Source: JAJDZL01 sp965220665
Lineage (GTDB): Bacteria > Pseudomonadota > Gammaproteobacteria > Arenicellales > JAJDZL01
Direction of reading: 5' to 3'
Length of the DNA stretch: 64,000 nt
Assembly (NCBI GenBank): GCA_965220665.1
Contig: CBDCQQ010000005.1
Span: 1,550,001 to 1,614,000 of the forward strand
The translations under genes and the position numbers were made by a program. The notes beneath the pieces are model-generated. The model was not told the DNA's origin and ran no database searches. It worked only from the letters and a program-made list of their open reading frames with translations. This document shows, piece after piece, positions 8,293-17,936 of this stretch. Each line of letters starts with the position of its first letter. The stretch's first letter is position 1.

Positions 8293-8468
8293 ACTCTAGG
8301 CTATAGAATTGATCGAGTTGGGAGTCGCAATGAACAACCGACACTCCGCAAACCGAATACGGTTGCCACAGCCGTAGATTGGACTGATCTATTCCAGTGC
8401 GTGCGGATTTCATACCCTGTTCTTTGGTTCTTGGAATAAACAGGCCATTTTTCAAAATGCGAAATTAA

Positions 8469-8980
8469 GTGTTGTCTATGCGGATTGACATTGGATTTGG
8501 CGATGTGGTAACACCCCCTGAACTTAAGGTTAAATATCCAACATTATTAGATATGCCTGTTCCGAAAATCAGGGTATATCCTCCCGAAACCGCAGATACC
8601 GAAAAATTTCAAATTCTGGTTGATTTCGGAATTGTGAACAGCCGTTTGAAAGACCTTTTCGATCTGTAGGTGATATCGGAGACAATCTCATTTAATGGTC
8701 GAAATCTAGCGGACGCAATTCGTAAAACTTTCAACTCACGAAATACGCTGATACCTACAGACATTCCGCTGGCTTTGACACTGGAGTTCGCAGATGATCC
8801 ACTGAAGCGAACGCAGTGGCAATAATTCTGCGGAAATTAGAAGACGGCTCTGTGCCTGATTCGCTAGAACAGGTGCAACGGCAATTGCGTCAATTCATGT
8901 TGCCGCCTGTCAGATCAATCGTTGCAAATGAAAACTTCGATTCGGTTTGGGAACCTAGGGAGGGGTGGAAGCCAAATTAA
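8469..8980 (+). pseudogene. AbiEii-type nucleotidyltransferase toxin, C-terminal remnant
   Basis: MRIDIGFGDVVTPPELKVKYPTLLDMPVPKIRVYPPETADTEKF is the central region of AbiEii/AbiGii nucleotidyltransferases, continuing LVDFGIVNSRLKDLFDL to a stop at 8667-8669. Other frames continue the family sequence as ISFNGRNLADAIRKTFNSRN and LRKLEDGSVPDSLEQVQRQL, ending WEPREGWKPN at TAA 8978. The N-terminal catalytic GG..D half is gone and at least two frame changes separate the pieces. The AbiEi partner is not found upstream. Confidence 0.75.
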
Positions 8981-9000
8981 CGCGTTATTGGATCGTCGAC

Positions 9001-9032
9001 AGAGTTCAAATACACTCCGACCAAGCCCACCA
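9001..9032 (+). repeat. tRNA-3'-end-like repeat, variant (copy 6)
   Basis: AGAGTTCAAATACACTCCGA followed by CCAAGCCCACCA has a TTCAAAT T-loop-like sequence and a full CCACCA end. It begins 20 bp after the AbiEii remnant, in the same position relative to a module as the other copies. Confidence 0.6.
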
Positions 9033-9134
9033 ATAATATCGCTTAATCATTGTTTTCTGACGGTGTCACTACTTGACATTTACCCCATGTCAATCGATGT
9101 ATGAGTGTAATACAACTGGTGAAGAAATGGTTTG

Positions 9135-10343
9135 TCATTGAAACCACTCCGGAAATTCTTTTTTGAACAATCTCTTTCGTTCTACGCCATTCTTAATGTT
9201 GGGATGCCAGTCAGGATGCATTCGGAACGAGGCCACATGTGCATCCCAACCCCTCCGTGACCCGTAGAACCGTTTTGAACAACCAGGAATTGGACAGGAA
9301 TAGATGTTCCTAGAAGTTTTAGTTGAAAGTTCATAAATCCGAGTGTCTACATAATGCATGGATGATGATGTTGAAGGACGTCTATTTTGAGAACGTGTCG
9401 TCAGAAATCTACCAGGTAGGGTTGGGTCGACAGCTCCAACCAAGAGCATTGATCCTTCCACAATTTCATCAATCCAGTCCTGAGTAGCCAGAGGCCTTCG
9501 TTCAATAACGCAACGCATGACAGCAGCGGCCGTAAGATGTGCATCGAAGTCATCCTCGTTCTCTATTAACGCAGTGAGATTGCCAAGATCAATGCGGTTT
9601 TGTCTAACCCATTTGGCTTTCAGAAGACGTTTGCAGGCTTCTTCACGTTGTTGATTTTCGGCCTTACCTACTATAAGCTTGCATGTGGGAAGTTTGTCCT
9701 CTAGCACAGTGGCATAGGCAATACCCGGATACGTTTCACATAGGACAATACTGTCTTGACGGAGAAGATTGGACGGGTCGTTTTCGAATGTCCAGATGGT
9801 GAATTCTCGATCGCAAGTGAGAACTGTAATCAATTCACGCCAGAAACTTCGGGTTCCGGCACCCACGACACCTGGAATTCCACTGACGGTAAAAACTGGA
9901 TTTGCCCCAGTTGCGCGATCAATTCGACGAAGAAACCCGTCGGTTACTTTCTCTGTGAACGACGAGAGTCCTCCTTCGCCACTTGGCACATGAAACCAAG
10001 GTTCGTCAACATGCCACTTACTCGGATCATAGATTTTTGTGTTAAAGAAGTTACTATCTGGTTCAAGATCACACAACCAATGGACGAAATTCTTCGGTTG
10101 GTGCCGATCACTTTTTTCAAGAACCATATCCCAGTATCCGTTCGAAACGCCTAACACTACGTCAACTCCAATTAACACGGGGCCGTTGTGCCGAAGAGTA
10201 TTCGCTCGCTCTAACAGTGCCTTAAGGTTCCAAAACCCTGTCGTGGAAGCCTTCCAAATCGAACGTTCTTCTATATCTGCGACGTATACTGAGCGTTTCT
10301 TTGGATTTTTGCTCCAATCTGCAGATATGAAATATGCGCACAT
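9135..10343 (-). CDS. DUF429 (RNase H-like fold) protein with C-terminal zinc finger
   Basis: The 402-residue protein begins MCAYFISADWSKNPKKRSVYVAD, followed by PVLIGVDVVLGV and later IVLCETYPGIAYA, the three acidic signatures of DUF429/RNase H-like proteins. AHLTAAAVM near residue 285 fits the last core helix. The C-terminus holds CPIPGCSKRFYGSRRGWDAH and ends in SFRMHPDWHP, a C2H2-like finger uncommon in this family. ATG at 10341-10343 was chosen; an in-frame TTG three codons earlier is possible. Activity is unproven. The architecture suggests a nucleic-acid-binding, possibly nucleolytic, protein. It is monocistronic. Confidence 0.65.
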   Translation of the reverse strand: MCAYFISADWSKNPKKRSVYVADIEERSIWKASTTGFWNLKALLERANTLRHNGPVLIGVDVVLGVSNGYWDMVLEKSDRHQPKNFVHWLCDLEPDSNFFNTKIYDPSKWHVDEPWFHVPSGEGGLSSFTEKVTDGFLRRIDRATGANPVFTVSGIPGVVGAGTRSFWRELITVLTCDREFTIWTFENDPSNLLRQDSIVLCETYPGIAYATVLEDKLPTCKLIVGKAENQQREEACKRLLKAKWVRQNRIDLGNLTALIENEDDFDAHLTAAAVMRCVIERRPLATQDWIDEIVEGSMLLVGAVDPTLPGRFLTTRSQNRRPSTSSSMHYVDTRIYELSTKTSRNIYSCPIPGCSKRFYGSRRGWDAHVASFRMHPDWHPNIKNGVERKRLFKKEFPEWFQ

Positions 10344-10352
10344 AAGTAACAA

Positions 10353-10744
10353 TCTAAGTAAATGTATTGGTATTTTGCGTCAGTTTTGCTAAGTTCGTGG
10401 AAAACTATATGTTAGAAAATAATGTGGCAGGGAGGTGCAATAGACGGAAGTAGGAAGTCTTGTGATTTGCATATGGATGTCTCATGAATTTCAACAGTGC
10501 GGGCGCCTCTTTTGCAACTTGTCCTGTGTTTGTGTGCTGATTATCACATGCAACCGTAAACGAAGAACTGCTGAAAATTTACATTTCTAAACAATCAGAC
10601 ATTTGCTCTAGTAACTATCTGAGCAGTCGAATCAGAGTGCCGAATGTGCCATTCCGGATGCCGAAATCTCCTGAAATCGGACGTGCCGCGTTTCCGTCCA
10701 TTTGACAGTCATCACTATACCGTGAGAAGTACAATTTTATTGCT
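10353..10744. other. Intergenic stretch, no gene seen
   Basis: It lies between two divergently transcribed genes and should hold both promoters. No reading frame or repeat is supported. Confidence 0.4.
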
Positions 10745-11590
10745 ATGAGTAGCTTGCAAGTTACCAAACTCACACCCGTTATCGGCGCTGAAATCGCAGG
10801 CGCTGACTTTTCAAGTTTGCCAGATGCGGAAATGTGTGATGAACTCTACCATTTGCTGATGGAACATCAGGTGATCTTTTTTCGCGATCAGTCTATGACT
10901 CCAGAAGTTCACGTCGCGCTTGCGAAAAGTTTCGGGTCGCTTGACCAAGATCATCCTGCCTAGCCGGAGCTGGAGAATTATCCTGAAATTACTGTTCTCG
11001 ACTTTGGTCCGGATAATCCGCCTGATGTAGATACATGGCATGCCGATCTCACATTCCGAGAAGATGCGCCATTTGCATCAATCCTGTACAGCAGACTGAT
11101 TCTGCCTTACGGTGGTGACACAATCTGGTCATCATTGACTGCAGCGTATGATGCGTTGCCGGAAGACATCAAAAAGGATATCGAGAGCCGACGCGCTGTT
11201 CACGATCTGGGAGATTTTCGAAACGGTTTCACGGTTGGTCGGCCAGATGGAAATGCCAGAGAGCTGGTCGAAGCGCATTTGAATTTTGGCAGTGCTCTAC
11301 ATCCGATGGTCAAGGTTCATCCGGCAACAGGCCAGCGAATTCTCTACTACAATCCCGCATTGGTTGTACAAGTAGAAGGAGAGAGCGCAATCCGGTCGCG
11401 CAGATTGCTCAACTATCTTTACGATCATGTCATTCAGCCGGAATTTCAGGTTAAGTTTCGCTGGACTGAGAACACCATTGCGATGTGGGACAATCGTTGT
11501 GCATTGCATTACGCTCTCGCAGATTACCTGCCACATCGTCGGGTGATGCATCGGATTACGGTGACCAAAGATCAACGAGCGGATTCTTGA
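10745..11590 (+). pseudogene. TauD/TfdA-family dioxygenase with an in-frame amber stop
   Basis: Two frames in the same phase, 10745-10963 and onward, make one Fe(II)/2-oxoglutarate dioxygenase of about 281 codons interrupted by a single TAG at 10961-10963. The N-terminal part has VTKLTPVIGAEIAGADFSSL and MEHQVIFFRDQ. After the stop come WHADLTF (the HxD iron ligands), the distal PHRRVMHRIT (His and 2-oxoglutarate-binding Arg), and W-D-N-R before it. All catalytic residues survive, so the lesion is recent or the stop is read through. An in-frame ATG at 11135 could only give a fragment without HxD. Confidence 0.8.
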
Positions 11591-11612
11591 TCATCTGATC
11601 CGAAAAAATGCA

Positions 11613-11632
11613 TAGCGCGTACGATCGCGCTA
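11613..11632. terminator. GC-rich hairpin after the TauD gene
   Basis: TAGCGCG and CGCGCTA form a perfect 7-bp stem with a 6-base loop, 22 bp downstream of the TauD stop. The + strand lacks a T-run after it, while the - strand would read into TGCATTTTTTCGG. As a terminator it fits leftward transcription better. Confidence 0.4.
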
Positions 11633-12132
11633 GAAAATCACCATCACTTGCTTTCAACAAATAGCCAGTTTGGCAGATTCGATGCTTTATTCGTCATTTT
11701 TATTAAAACTAAAACTGTAAAACGAGTGGAGACTTGCAGGTGCAGCAGTTTGAGATAATGGGGATAACGCATTGAGAATTGAGCAACTTTTGCGTCTAGT
11801 GTGAACCCTTACGGGTGAATTTCGTCAACGCGTCTTGTTCCGATTGGCTGAGCGTCACGACATACCTTTCCATAAAACTGGCCTTGCTGTGTAAAAAATG
11901 AGGATCAATTAGATTTTTCGGTACTACGTGCATGACTCGACACCAATACCAGAACAATCGCATTTTGTCGTCAGTTGATTCAGATTATTTTGATGTGTAT
12001 GGGGATTCGGTTAAAATGCGAACTACAAGCATTCAGACAGTCTGAATGTCTTACTAATCGTTTGGTCGATTCAGAAATTTTTGAAGTTGAAGAATTGGCC
12101 TCAAGTCGATTGTATGTTGGAGGACAATTGTG
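11633..12132. other. Intergenic stretch, no gene seen
   Basis: About 500 bp without a convincing frame. It contains short runs of A and T and precedes the fatty-acid hydroxylase, whose promoter it should carry. Confidence 0.4.
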
Positions 12133-12900
12133 ATGGTTTCTGAGAAGCAAGTCAGATACAGAAACGAATACAGGTCTCGAGTTGCCGGGTGGTACAACGG
12201 TCCAATCCACGTCATTATCATCTATGCAATCGGGTTAACAGCAATATGGATATACGCCCAGCATCTTGAAAATGTCCAATGGTGGGAATGGGCAACAATT
12301 CCTGTTTTTCTTGTCGCGTGCAACATTTTCGAGTGGTACTTGCATTTAAAAGTTATGCACCGACCGCAGAGATGGTCTGGATTCAAGGCGATCTATAAAA
12401 GACACACACTGCAGCACCACCAGTTTTTTACTGATAGCGAAATGCGCTTCAGAGATTCCAAAGATTGGCGTGTTACATTTTTCCCACCTTACGCGCTAGT
12501 CGTATTCATTCTGATATCGATTCCCGGGGCGTTGCTTTTCTACTATGTGCTCACTCCGAATATTGCTTGGTTGTATATGTGTACCACGACTGGAATCTAC
12601 ATTACGTACGAATTCATGCATTTTTGCTGTCATGTTGATGAAAACTGGTTTGTGCGTAATATGCCTTTCGTTAATACCATACGGCGGCATCACACGGCAC
12701 ACCACAATGCCCGTCTGATGATGGAAGTGAACATGAACCTAACTTTCCCAATTGCGGACTGGATGTTTGGCACGTCCGATCTTGACCGGGGATTGCTCGG
12801 GCATTTGTTCAACGGGTATAGCGAAAAACACCTCAAAACCAATCTAAAGGGCAAACCAATCCGTCCTGATGTCGCTGCCGCAGATCCCATTAAAGCCTAA
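12133..12900 (+). CDS. Fatty acid hydroxylase / sterol desaturase superfamily membrane protein
   Basis: The 255-residue product has about four hydrophobic segments (HVIIIYAIGLTAIWIY, TIPVFLVACNIFEWYL, YALVVFILISIPGALLFYYV, IAWLYMCTTTGIYITYEF). It carries the histidine clusters of di-iron membrane hydroxylases: HLKVMH, HTLQHHQFF, HFCCH and RRHHTAHHN. These ligands face the cytoplasm and insert oxygen into lipid acyl chains or sterol-like substrates. The substrate is not evident. ATG 12133 follows GTG in frame; the ATG was chosen. A small membrane protein and panB follow closely on the same strand, probably in one transcript. Confidence 0.85.
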   Translation: MVSEKQVRYRNEYRSRVAGWYNGPIHVIIIYAIGLTAIWIYAQHLENVQWWEWATIPVFLVACNIFEWYLHLKVMHRPQRWSGFKAIYKRHTLQHHQFFTDSEMRFRDSKDWRVTFFPPYALVVFILISIPGALLFYYVLTPNIAWLYMCTTTGIYITYEFMHFCCHVDENWFVRNMPFVNTIRRHHTAHHNARLMMEVNMNLTFPIADWMFGTSDLDRGLLGHLFNGYSEKHLKTNLKGKPIRPDVAAADPIKA

Positions 12901-12913
12901 TGTTTGAGCGGGT

Positions 12914-13096
12914 ATGCCTGTTCACATTAAATTGATGGTTTCCGCGATCACTTTGGTGGTCGGCGGCGGATTCTACTACTTCGAAAAGCTCTACGGAGAC
13001 CCTCCTGTTGCATTAGTTGGTGGCTGTCTGGCTATCTTTATGGTCGTTGCGATGTGGGTATTTCCAGAAGCAGGCCAAAAGCAAAAGCGACGTTAG
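12914..13096 (+). CDS. Small two-helix membrane protein
   Basis: This 60-residue protein has two predicted membrane spans, LMVSAITLVVGGGFYYF and VALVGGCLAIFMVVAMWVF, and a basic tail GQKQKRR. It starts 13 bp after the hydroxylase stop and ends 26 bp before panB, so it sits within an apparent operon. No family was recognised. A stabilising partner for the neighbouring membrane hydroxylase is conceivable but unsupported. Confidence 0.65.
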   Translation: MPVHIKLMVSAITLVVGGGFYYFEKLYGDPPVALVGGCLAIFMVVAMWVFPEAGQKQKRR

Positions 13097-13122
13097 TCCC
13101 AAACTGACCGGGAATTTACTTC

Positions 13123-13989
13123 GTGGGTGCCGAGCCGAAAAAAAGAACCATCACCGAAATCCGGGATTCCAAGCAAACCGGCGAAAAGATGGTTTACATG
13201 TCTGTGCCGGACTACACCTCGGCACAATGGGCGGAAATGGGCGGCGTTGATGTCGCTGTGGTTGGCGACAGTCTTGCCATGATCGCACATGGTCATCCCA
13301 ACACGATTCCTGCAACCATGGAAATGATGATCATGCACTCGCTTGCAGTACGTCGCGGCGCACCGAACACATTCGTACTCGGGTGCATGCCATACCAAAG
13401 CTACAACACAGTTGATCGTGCATTGACCAATGCAACCCGATTTATGCAGGAAGCAGGGTGCGATGCGGTAAAACCACAAGGCGGCAAGAGCCAGGCTCAT
13501 ATATTGAAAGCATTGGTGGATGCTGGTATCCCGACTGCTTCACATATCGGGCTCACGCCGCACACGGTCGCAATGTTTGGTGGATTCAAGATTCAGGGAA
13601 GAACAGCCGAGTCAGCAATGAAGATTCTTGAAGACGCGTTTGCAATTCAGGATGCCGGTTGCTTTATGCTGGAGTTTGAAGCGGTGCCTGCCAAGATTGC
13701 TGGATTGATATCAGAGCAATTGGAGATTCCTACAATCGGAATTGGTGCCGGGGCGGGTACCGATGGCCAGATTCTGCTTTGCTATGATTTGCTTGGTGTG
13801 TTTACCGATTTCAAACCGAAATTTACCAAGCGATATGCTACCCTGACTGAAGTTGCAGTGGGCGGGATTAGGAAGTATGTAGAAGAAGTCAAAGCCGGTA
13901 TATTTCCTGACGATGAACATAGCTATACAACGCCAGAAGACGAATATGAAAAATTCCTAGCATTGGTCGAAAAAAGAAAGCAGATTTAG
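13123..13989 (+). CDS. panB: 3-methyl-2-oxobutanoate hydroxymethyltransferase
   Basis: The 288-residue enzyme starts at GTG 13123. PanB catalyses the first step of pantothenate synthesis, adding a hydroxymethyl group from methylene-tetrahydrofolate to ketoisovalerate. Visible signatures include VAVVGDSLAMIAHGHPNTIPATMEMM (metal-binding Asp), HIGLTPHTV, FMLEFEAVPAKIAGLISEQL (the E-x-V-P motif) and IGIGAGAGTDGQILLCYDLLG. PanC is not adjacent. The sequence departs from E. coli PanB in places, for example MPYQSY where GMPF.SY is usual, so a related lyase is possible. Confidence 0.82.
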   Translation: MGAEPKKRTITEIRDSKQTGEKMVYMSVPDYTSAQWAEMGGVDVAVVGDSLAMIAHGHPNTIPATMEMMIMHSLAVRRGAPNTFVLGCMPYQSYNTVDRALTNATRFMQEAGCDAVKPQGGKSQAHILKALVDAGIPTASHIGLTPHTVAMFGGFKIQGRTAESAMKILEDAFAIQDAGCFMLEFEAVPAKIAGLISEQLEIPTIGIGAGAGTDGQILLCYDLLGVFTDFKPKFTKRYATLTEVAVGGIRKYVEEVKAGIFPDDEHSYTTPEDEYEKFLALVEKRKQI

Positions 13990-14251
13990 ATTGATTAGAG
14001 TGTAAACTCTCAACCCAATTTGAAAATGGTTTGAATCCTTCCGTGCCGACCAGCGTAATGAATTCGATTCATTTTCCAAAAAGCATTTAGTTAGTAGTCC
14101 GGTTATCGCCAGCGCGTTGATCAACGAATCAATCGATTCAAATTTTGTTGAAGGTTAATGTCGTTGATTTTCTTGCTTTTGCAACCTGCAAGTTGAATTT
14201 GTAACTTCAATATTTAGTTTACACACCTCAAATAAACACTTCGAGGAAGAG

Positions 14252-16192
14252 ATGGAAAAAGAATTAAAGAGTTTGAAAGAAATTTTTGACAATCAGTTAT
14301 TTCGAATTCCTGACTACCAGCGAGGCTATTCTTGGCGACCTGATTTTGAGATAAAGGATTTTTGGGAAGATTTGATTTATTTGCAAAAAGATAGAATCCA
14401 CTTTTCCGGTGTGATTACCATTGAAGGTGTTAAAGATTGTGAGCTAAATAAGTGGCAAGAAGACAATTGGTTAATTATCCAAGGGTTTCACGCAACGTAC
14501 GTTGTAGATGGACAACAGCGACTTACCACAGCAGTCATCTTAATTCAAGCGATTCTAGAATCAATTTCACCAAAGGACAGCCTTAAGTATCAAACATGCG
14601 AGCAAATTCGGAAACAGTATATCTATAAGGAGTTTAAAACTTCCGCGGAAGGGGTTGATAAGAGAAGTTACTGCTTAAGTTACGAAGCGGATGATCCAAG
14701 TGATGAGTATTTAAAAGCTGAAATATTCGGACAGTGTAATGATGGAGATGCTGACCACGCGACGCTTTACACAAAGAATTTATTCGAGGCGAAAAAATTC
14801 TTCTTGGAAAAGTTATCAAATATGGACCGAAACCAAATCGAAGAAGTGTTTTTTCGACTCACGCGTTATTTCAAATTCAAAGTGTATGACATTGACGACG
14901 AAATTGACTCGTTTGTACTCTTTGAAACAACAAATAACAGAGGTAGAAAACTTTCTAGTTTGGAATTACTAAAAAATCGACTAATTTATTTGTCAACTCA
15001 ATTCGAGGATAGTGAGGGTGGTAAGAGTATTCGGCAGCAAGTCAATAAATGTTGGAAAATAATTTATCAATTTTTAGGGAAGAATGCAGATGCTGTATTG
15101 AGTGATGAGAATTTTCTAAAGGAACACTGGATGATGTATTTCGGATATGACCGCAGCGAAGCGAACAAATACAGAAATTTTCTATTGAAGAAAAAATTTA
15201 CAGTCCAAGAAATCTCAAAGGGAAAACTCACAGTTGAGTTGATCGATAAATATGTAAAGAGTTTGCAGAGTTCCATCAAGCCTTGGTACTACATACAAAA
15301 TCCTTGCGATCTTAGCGTTCAGATCGGCAGTGAAGAAAATAGAATACTCTTAGATAGAATTAATAGATTAGGTTTTAGGGCGTTTCGACCACTAATCATG
15401 ACAGCCTATGTAAAAAAATTTAATGATGAATTTATCAAAAAACTCCTGATTGCTGCTGAGAGATTCAACTTTCTATTGTTTACGATAAGCCAGCGGAAGT
15501 CTAATACAGGCGATTCAGAGATATATCGTTGGGCAAATAAATTGTTTTCAGGTGAACTATCGATTGATGATATCGTTGGCGGCAGTGCGAGCAAAAGAGG
15601 AATTCATGGCTGGGTAAACGACTATTTTGATTTTGATGACTTCATCAAATTTATTTCAAATATGTACGAAGATGAATATAGCTTTGGAAAAGGATTCTAT
15701 GAATGGGGAGGTCTAGAGTATTTTTTATACGAATATGAGCAACATTTGAAATCAGAAAGCAAAAGTGTTCAAAGTAAACTAAGTTGGCAAAATTTAATAA
15801 AAACAAAAAAGAATGTAGTGACGATTGAGCACATTTATCCTCAAGATGACTCCGATGAATATTGGAGTGACTTGTATAGAGAATATGATGCCGAAGAAAA
15901 AAAACTTCTGACCCACTCGTTGGGAAATCTTCTAACGCTTTCACTTCCAAAAAATTCCGCACTTCAAAAGTTTGGTTTTGAGCGTAAGAAAAACGACGGA
16001 AAAGGAGTTGGGTACTTCAATGGGTCGTATTCGGAGAATGAAGTTGGATCCAATAAAGATTGGACTGCTGCACAAATTCTAAAAAGAGGGATGAAACTAT
16101 TGCAGTTTATGGAAATTCGCTGGGATATCTCAATTGAAAGACATAATAAGATTGCCGTATTACACTTGGGGTTTCTAGAATCCAAGAATTAG
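14252..16192 (+). CDS. GmrSD-type restriction protein (DUF262-DUF1524 fusion)
   Basis: This 646-residue protein fuses the two halves of GmrSD-like type IV restriction enzymes. The N-terminal DUF262 domain shows FRIPDYQRGYSW and VVDGQQRLTTAVI (about residues 86-98), the ParB-like NTP-binding motif. The C-terminal DUF1524 domain shows TIEHIYPQ near residue 525 and HSLGNLLTLSLPKNS, the HNH-like nuclease core. Related enzymes cut modified phage DNA. GAGGAAGAG lies just before the ATG. Its AT-rich composition differs from the upstream metabolic genes, as expected for an acquired defence gene. The next gene is the divergently oriented recombinase. Confidence 0.88.
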   Translation: MEKELKSLKEIFDNQLFRIPDYQRGYSWRPDFEIKDFWEDLIYLQKDRIHFSGVITIEGVKDCELNKWQEDNWLIIQGFHATYVVDGQQRLTTAVILIQAILESISPKDSLKYQTCEQIRKQYIYKEFKTSAEGVDKRSYCLSYEADDPSDEYLKAEIFGQCNDGDADHATLYTKNLFEAKKFFLEKLSNMDRNQIEEVFFRLTRYFKFKVYDIDDEIDSFVLFETTNNRGRKLSSLELLKNRLIYLSTQFEDSEGGKSIRQQVNKCWKIIYQFLGKNADAVLSDENFLKEHWMMYFGYDRSEANKYRNFLLKKKFTVQEISKGKLTVELIDKYVKSLQSSIKPWYYIQNPCDLSVQIGSEENRILLDRINRLGFRAFRPLIMTAYVKKFNDEFIKKLLIAAERFNFLLFTISQRKSNTGDSEIYRWANKLFSGELSIDDIVGGSASKRGIHGWVNDYFDFDDFIKFISNMYEDEYSFGKGFYEWGGLEYFLYEYEQHLKSESKSVQSKLSWQNLIKTKKNVVTIEHIYPQDDSDEYWSDLYREYDAEEKKLLTHSLGNLLTLSLPKNSALQKFGFERKKNDGKGVGYFNGSYSENEVGSNKDWTAAQILKRGMKLLQFMEIRWDISIERHNKIAVLHLGFLESKN

Positions 16193-16581
16193 TTTAATGG
16201 AGCGATGATCGATATGTTCCATGATTCAATACCGGCAGTTGAATAATATTCTTAACTATGAAAAAAAGTTATTTGAAAGTGAAGTTACAGAAAGGTTCGC
16301 ACTGCTTCTTTCCGAGGCTACCCTGTCAAGTTGTTGAAATCCTAAATCTGCGAAAACGATGATCATCAAGCAACGCGCGTGAGTACCAAAATTCGAAATT
16401 TCATTAGACATTCTGGTTGTTGGTTTGCCTAATCGTTGACCAAATATCCCGACTCGAATTGAGGTTTATTGAATTTTGTGGATTTATTCACTTCACCGGA
16501 TATGACTAATCAATTTTAGCTGAATCAAACAAATAAAAAGCCTGCTTACAATCTATCAAATGACAGGTTTTCTTGAGTGGG
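16193..16581. other. Intergenic stretch between gmrSD and the recombinase
   Basis: It separates two convergently transcribed genes. No coding frame is supported. Confidence 0.4.
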
Positions 16582-17544
16582 TCAGAGAAATGAAGCCCCA
16601 GCATGATCAACGAACGATTCTTCGTCACGAATGTATTTCAGTACCATTTCGGTGTTTTTATGTCTGGTTACCTCCATAATCTTGTCGATTCGCGCGTGAT
16701 GTACCGCTGCGCTGGTTACGAACCCTGCCCGTAGCGAATGTCCTGAATATTCCCGCGGGTCGAGGCCAATCTTCTGGGTATGGCGTTTTACGACTCTCGC
16801 GACATCACCTGGGTCAATTGGACGACCTGTCAATACGCCTCCGCGAAGCAACGTTTGAAATACAAACCCTTTGCTAATCCCGGATGCTCGCAGCCAACGT
16901 TCGACATGCGCGATCGGTTTGACGGATTTCCCCTCAATGACTGCCACGCTCTGTCCAGTTCCTTGCGAGTCTGTCTTCGATTGCCGCACAAGAACCATCA
17001 TTCCTTCAACTCCCTTTCGTTGAAGGTCTTCAATCCGTAGGTTGCACAGCTCCGATCGCCTAAGCGCCGCCGCGAATCCCAAGGATAACAACGCTGCGTC
17101 ACGTAACCCGTGCAAACTGTCACCGCATGAATCCAACATTGCGAGAATCTGATACTCCCGAAGAGCTTTTACTCGGCGCGGAATGTCCCCCCGTAGTTTT
17201 GCCAATCCTTGCAGGATCTCGTCTACACTCCTCTCCGATGCAGGTGAATGTGCCCCGACTCTACGCCATTGATCATTCAACGCACTACGGTAGAGCCTCA
17301 GCGTGTTCAGCGCGAGTGGCTTCCCGTCACCCTTGCGTCCAGCATTCGCCATCGCGACAAGAAACTGAATTACATCATCTGCCTTTGCATTTTGTGGTTC
17401 TAAATCCACGCCTTCGCACCAAGAAACGAAGCGCTGCCAGCCCTTCTCATATGCTAGTCGTGTGTTTTCTGATCGTGCTGCTCTGCGTAGCACCTCTCTA
17501 CAATCTTGGTTTCCCAAGATCACTGAATTGTCCACGTAGTTCAT
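16582..17544 (-). CDS. Tyrosine recombinase/integrase of the putative inverton
   Basis: The 320-residue site-specific recombinase has an N-terminal SAM-like core-binding domain (NTRLAYEKGWQRFVSWCEGV) and a C-terminal catalytic domain. The latter shows LRRSELCNLRIEDL (first Arg), HSLRAGF (HxxR) and RHKNTEMVLKYIRD (second His region and Tyr nucleophile). ATG 17542-17544 was chosen because GGAGG sits 6 bases before it; an upstream in-frame ATG lacks this. The 5' end is only 51 bp from the left inverted-repeat arm, and its promoter region abuts a dyad inside that arm. Position and family make it the likely invertase of the adjacent switch. Confidence 0.85.
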   Translation of the reverse strand: MNYVDNSVILGNQDCREVLRRAARSENTRLAYEKGWQRFVSWCEGVDLEPQNAKADDVIQFLVAMANAGRKGDGKPLALNTLRLYRSALNDQWRRVGAHSPASERSVDEILQGLAKLRGDIPRRVKALREYQILAMLDSCGDSLHGLRDAALLSLGFAAALRRSELCNLRIEDLQRKGVEGMMVLVRQSKTDSQGTGQSVAVIEGKSVKPIAHVERWLRASGISKGFVFQTLLRGGVLTGRPIDPGDVARVVKRHTQKIGLDPREYSGHSLRAGFVTSAAVHHARIDKIMEVTRHKNTEMVLKYIRDEESFVDHAGASFL

Positions 17545-17594
17545 GTGATGCCTCCATTTGATTTTATGGGGCACTAGTATATTCCGCCTCTCTT

Positions 17595-17936
17595 ATATCT
17601 CCATTTACTATGGAGTAAAGTCACCGGCTACAACAAGGCGTTCATAGTAGACACCACAGTACGAGATAAACTGATCAACGAGGACCCCAATTCAGAAGAA
17701 ATACTCAAACCAATTCTAAGGGGTCGCGATATAGCGCGTTATCATGCAAATTGGGTTGGTCTTTGGTTGATATCAACGCTTCCATCTCTCGATATAGACA
17801 TCGACAATTACCCGGCGATCAAACGGCATCTTTTGTCCTTTGGGAAAGAACGCCTAGCTCAGGATGGGTGCAGATTGCCTGGCGGCCGCCGATCAAGGGC
17901 GAAGACATCGTATGCTTGGTATGAACTTCAAACTAC
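17595..17936 (+). repeat. Left arm of ~340-bp inverted repeat
   Basis: This 342-bp segment matches the reverse complement of 18804-19143. By eye the only differences are one substitution near 17615 and a 2-base insertion (TC, 17621-17622). Before ATATCTCC and after AACTAC the two arms diverge sharply. It encodes the same protein segment as the methylase gene, from about ISIYYG to YAWYELQTT. Confidence 0.92.
17599..17615. promoter_or_regulatory. Dyad, candidate recombination core site
   Basis: CTCCAT-TTACT-ATGGAG is a perfect 6-bp dyad around a 5-base spacer at the outer edge of the left arm. The partner in the right arm (19123-19139, reverse strand) is CTCCAT-TTACT-ATGGAA. Tyrosine recombinases act at short dyads of this kind. 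Assignment as the crossover site is inference. Confidence 0.4.
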
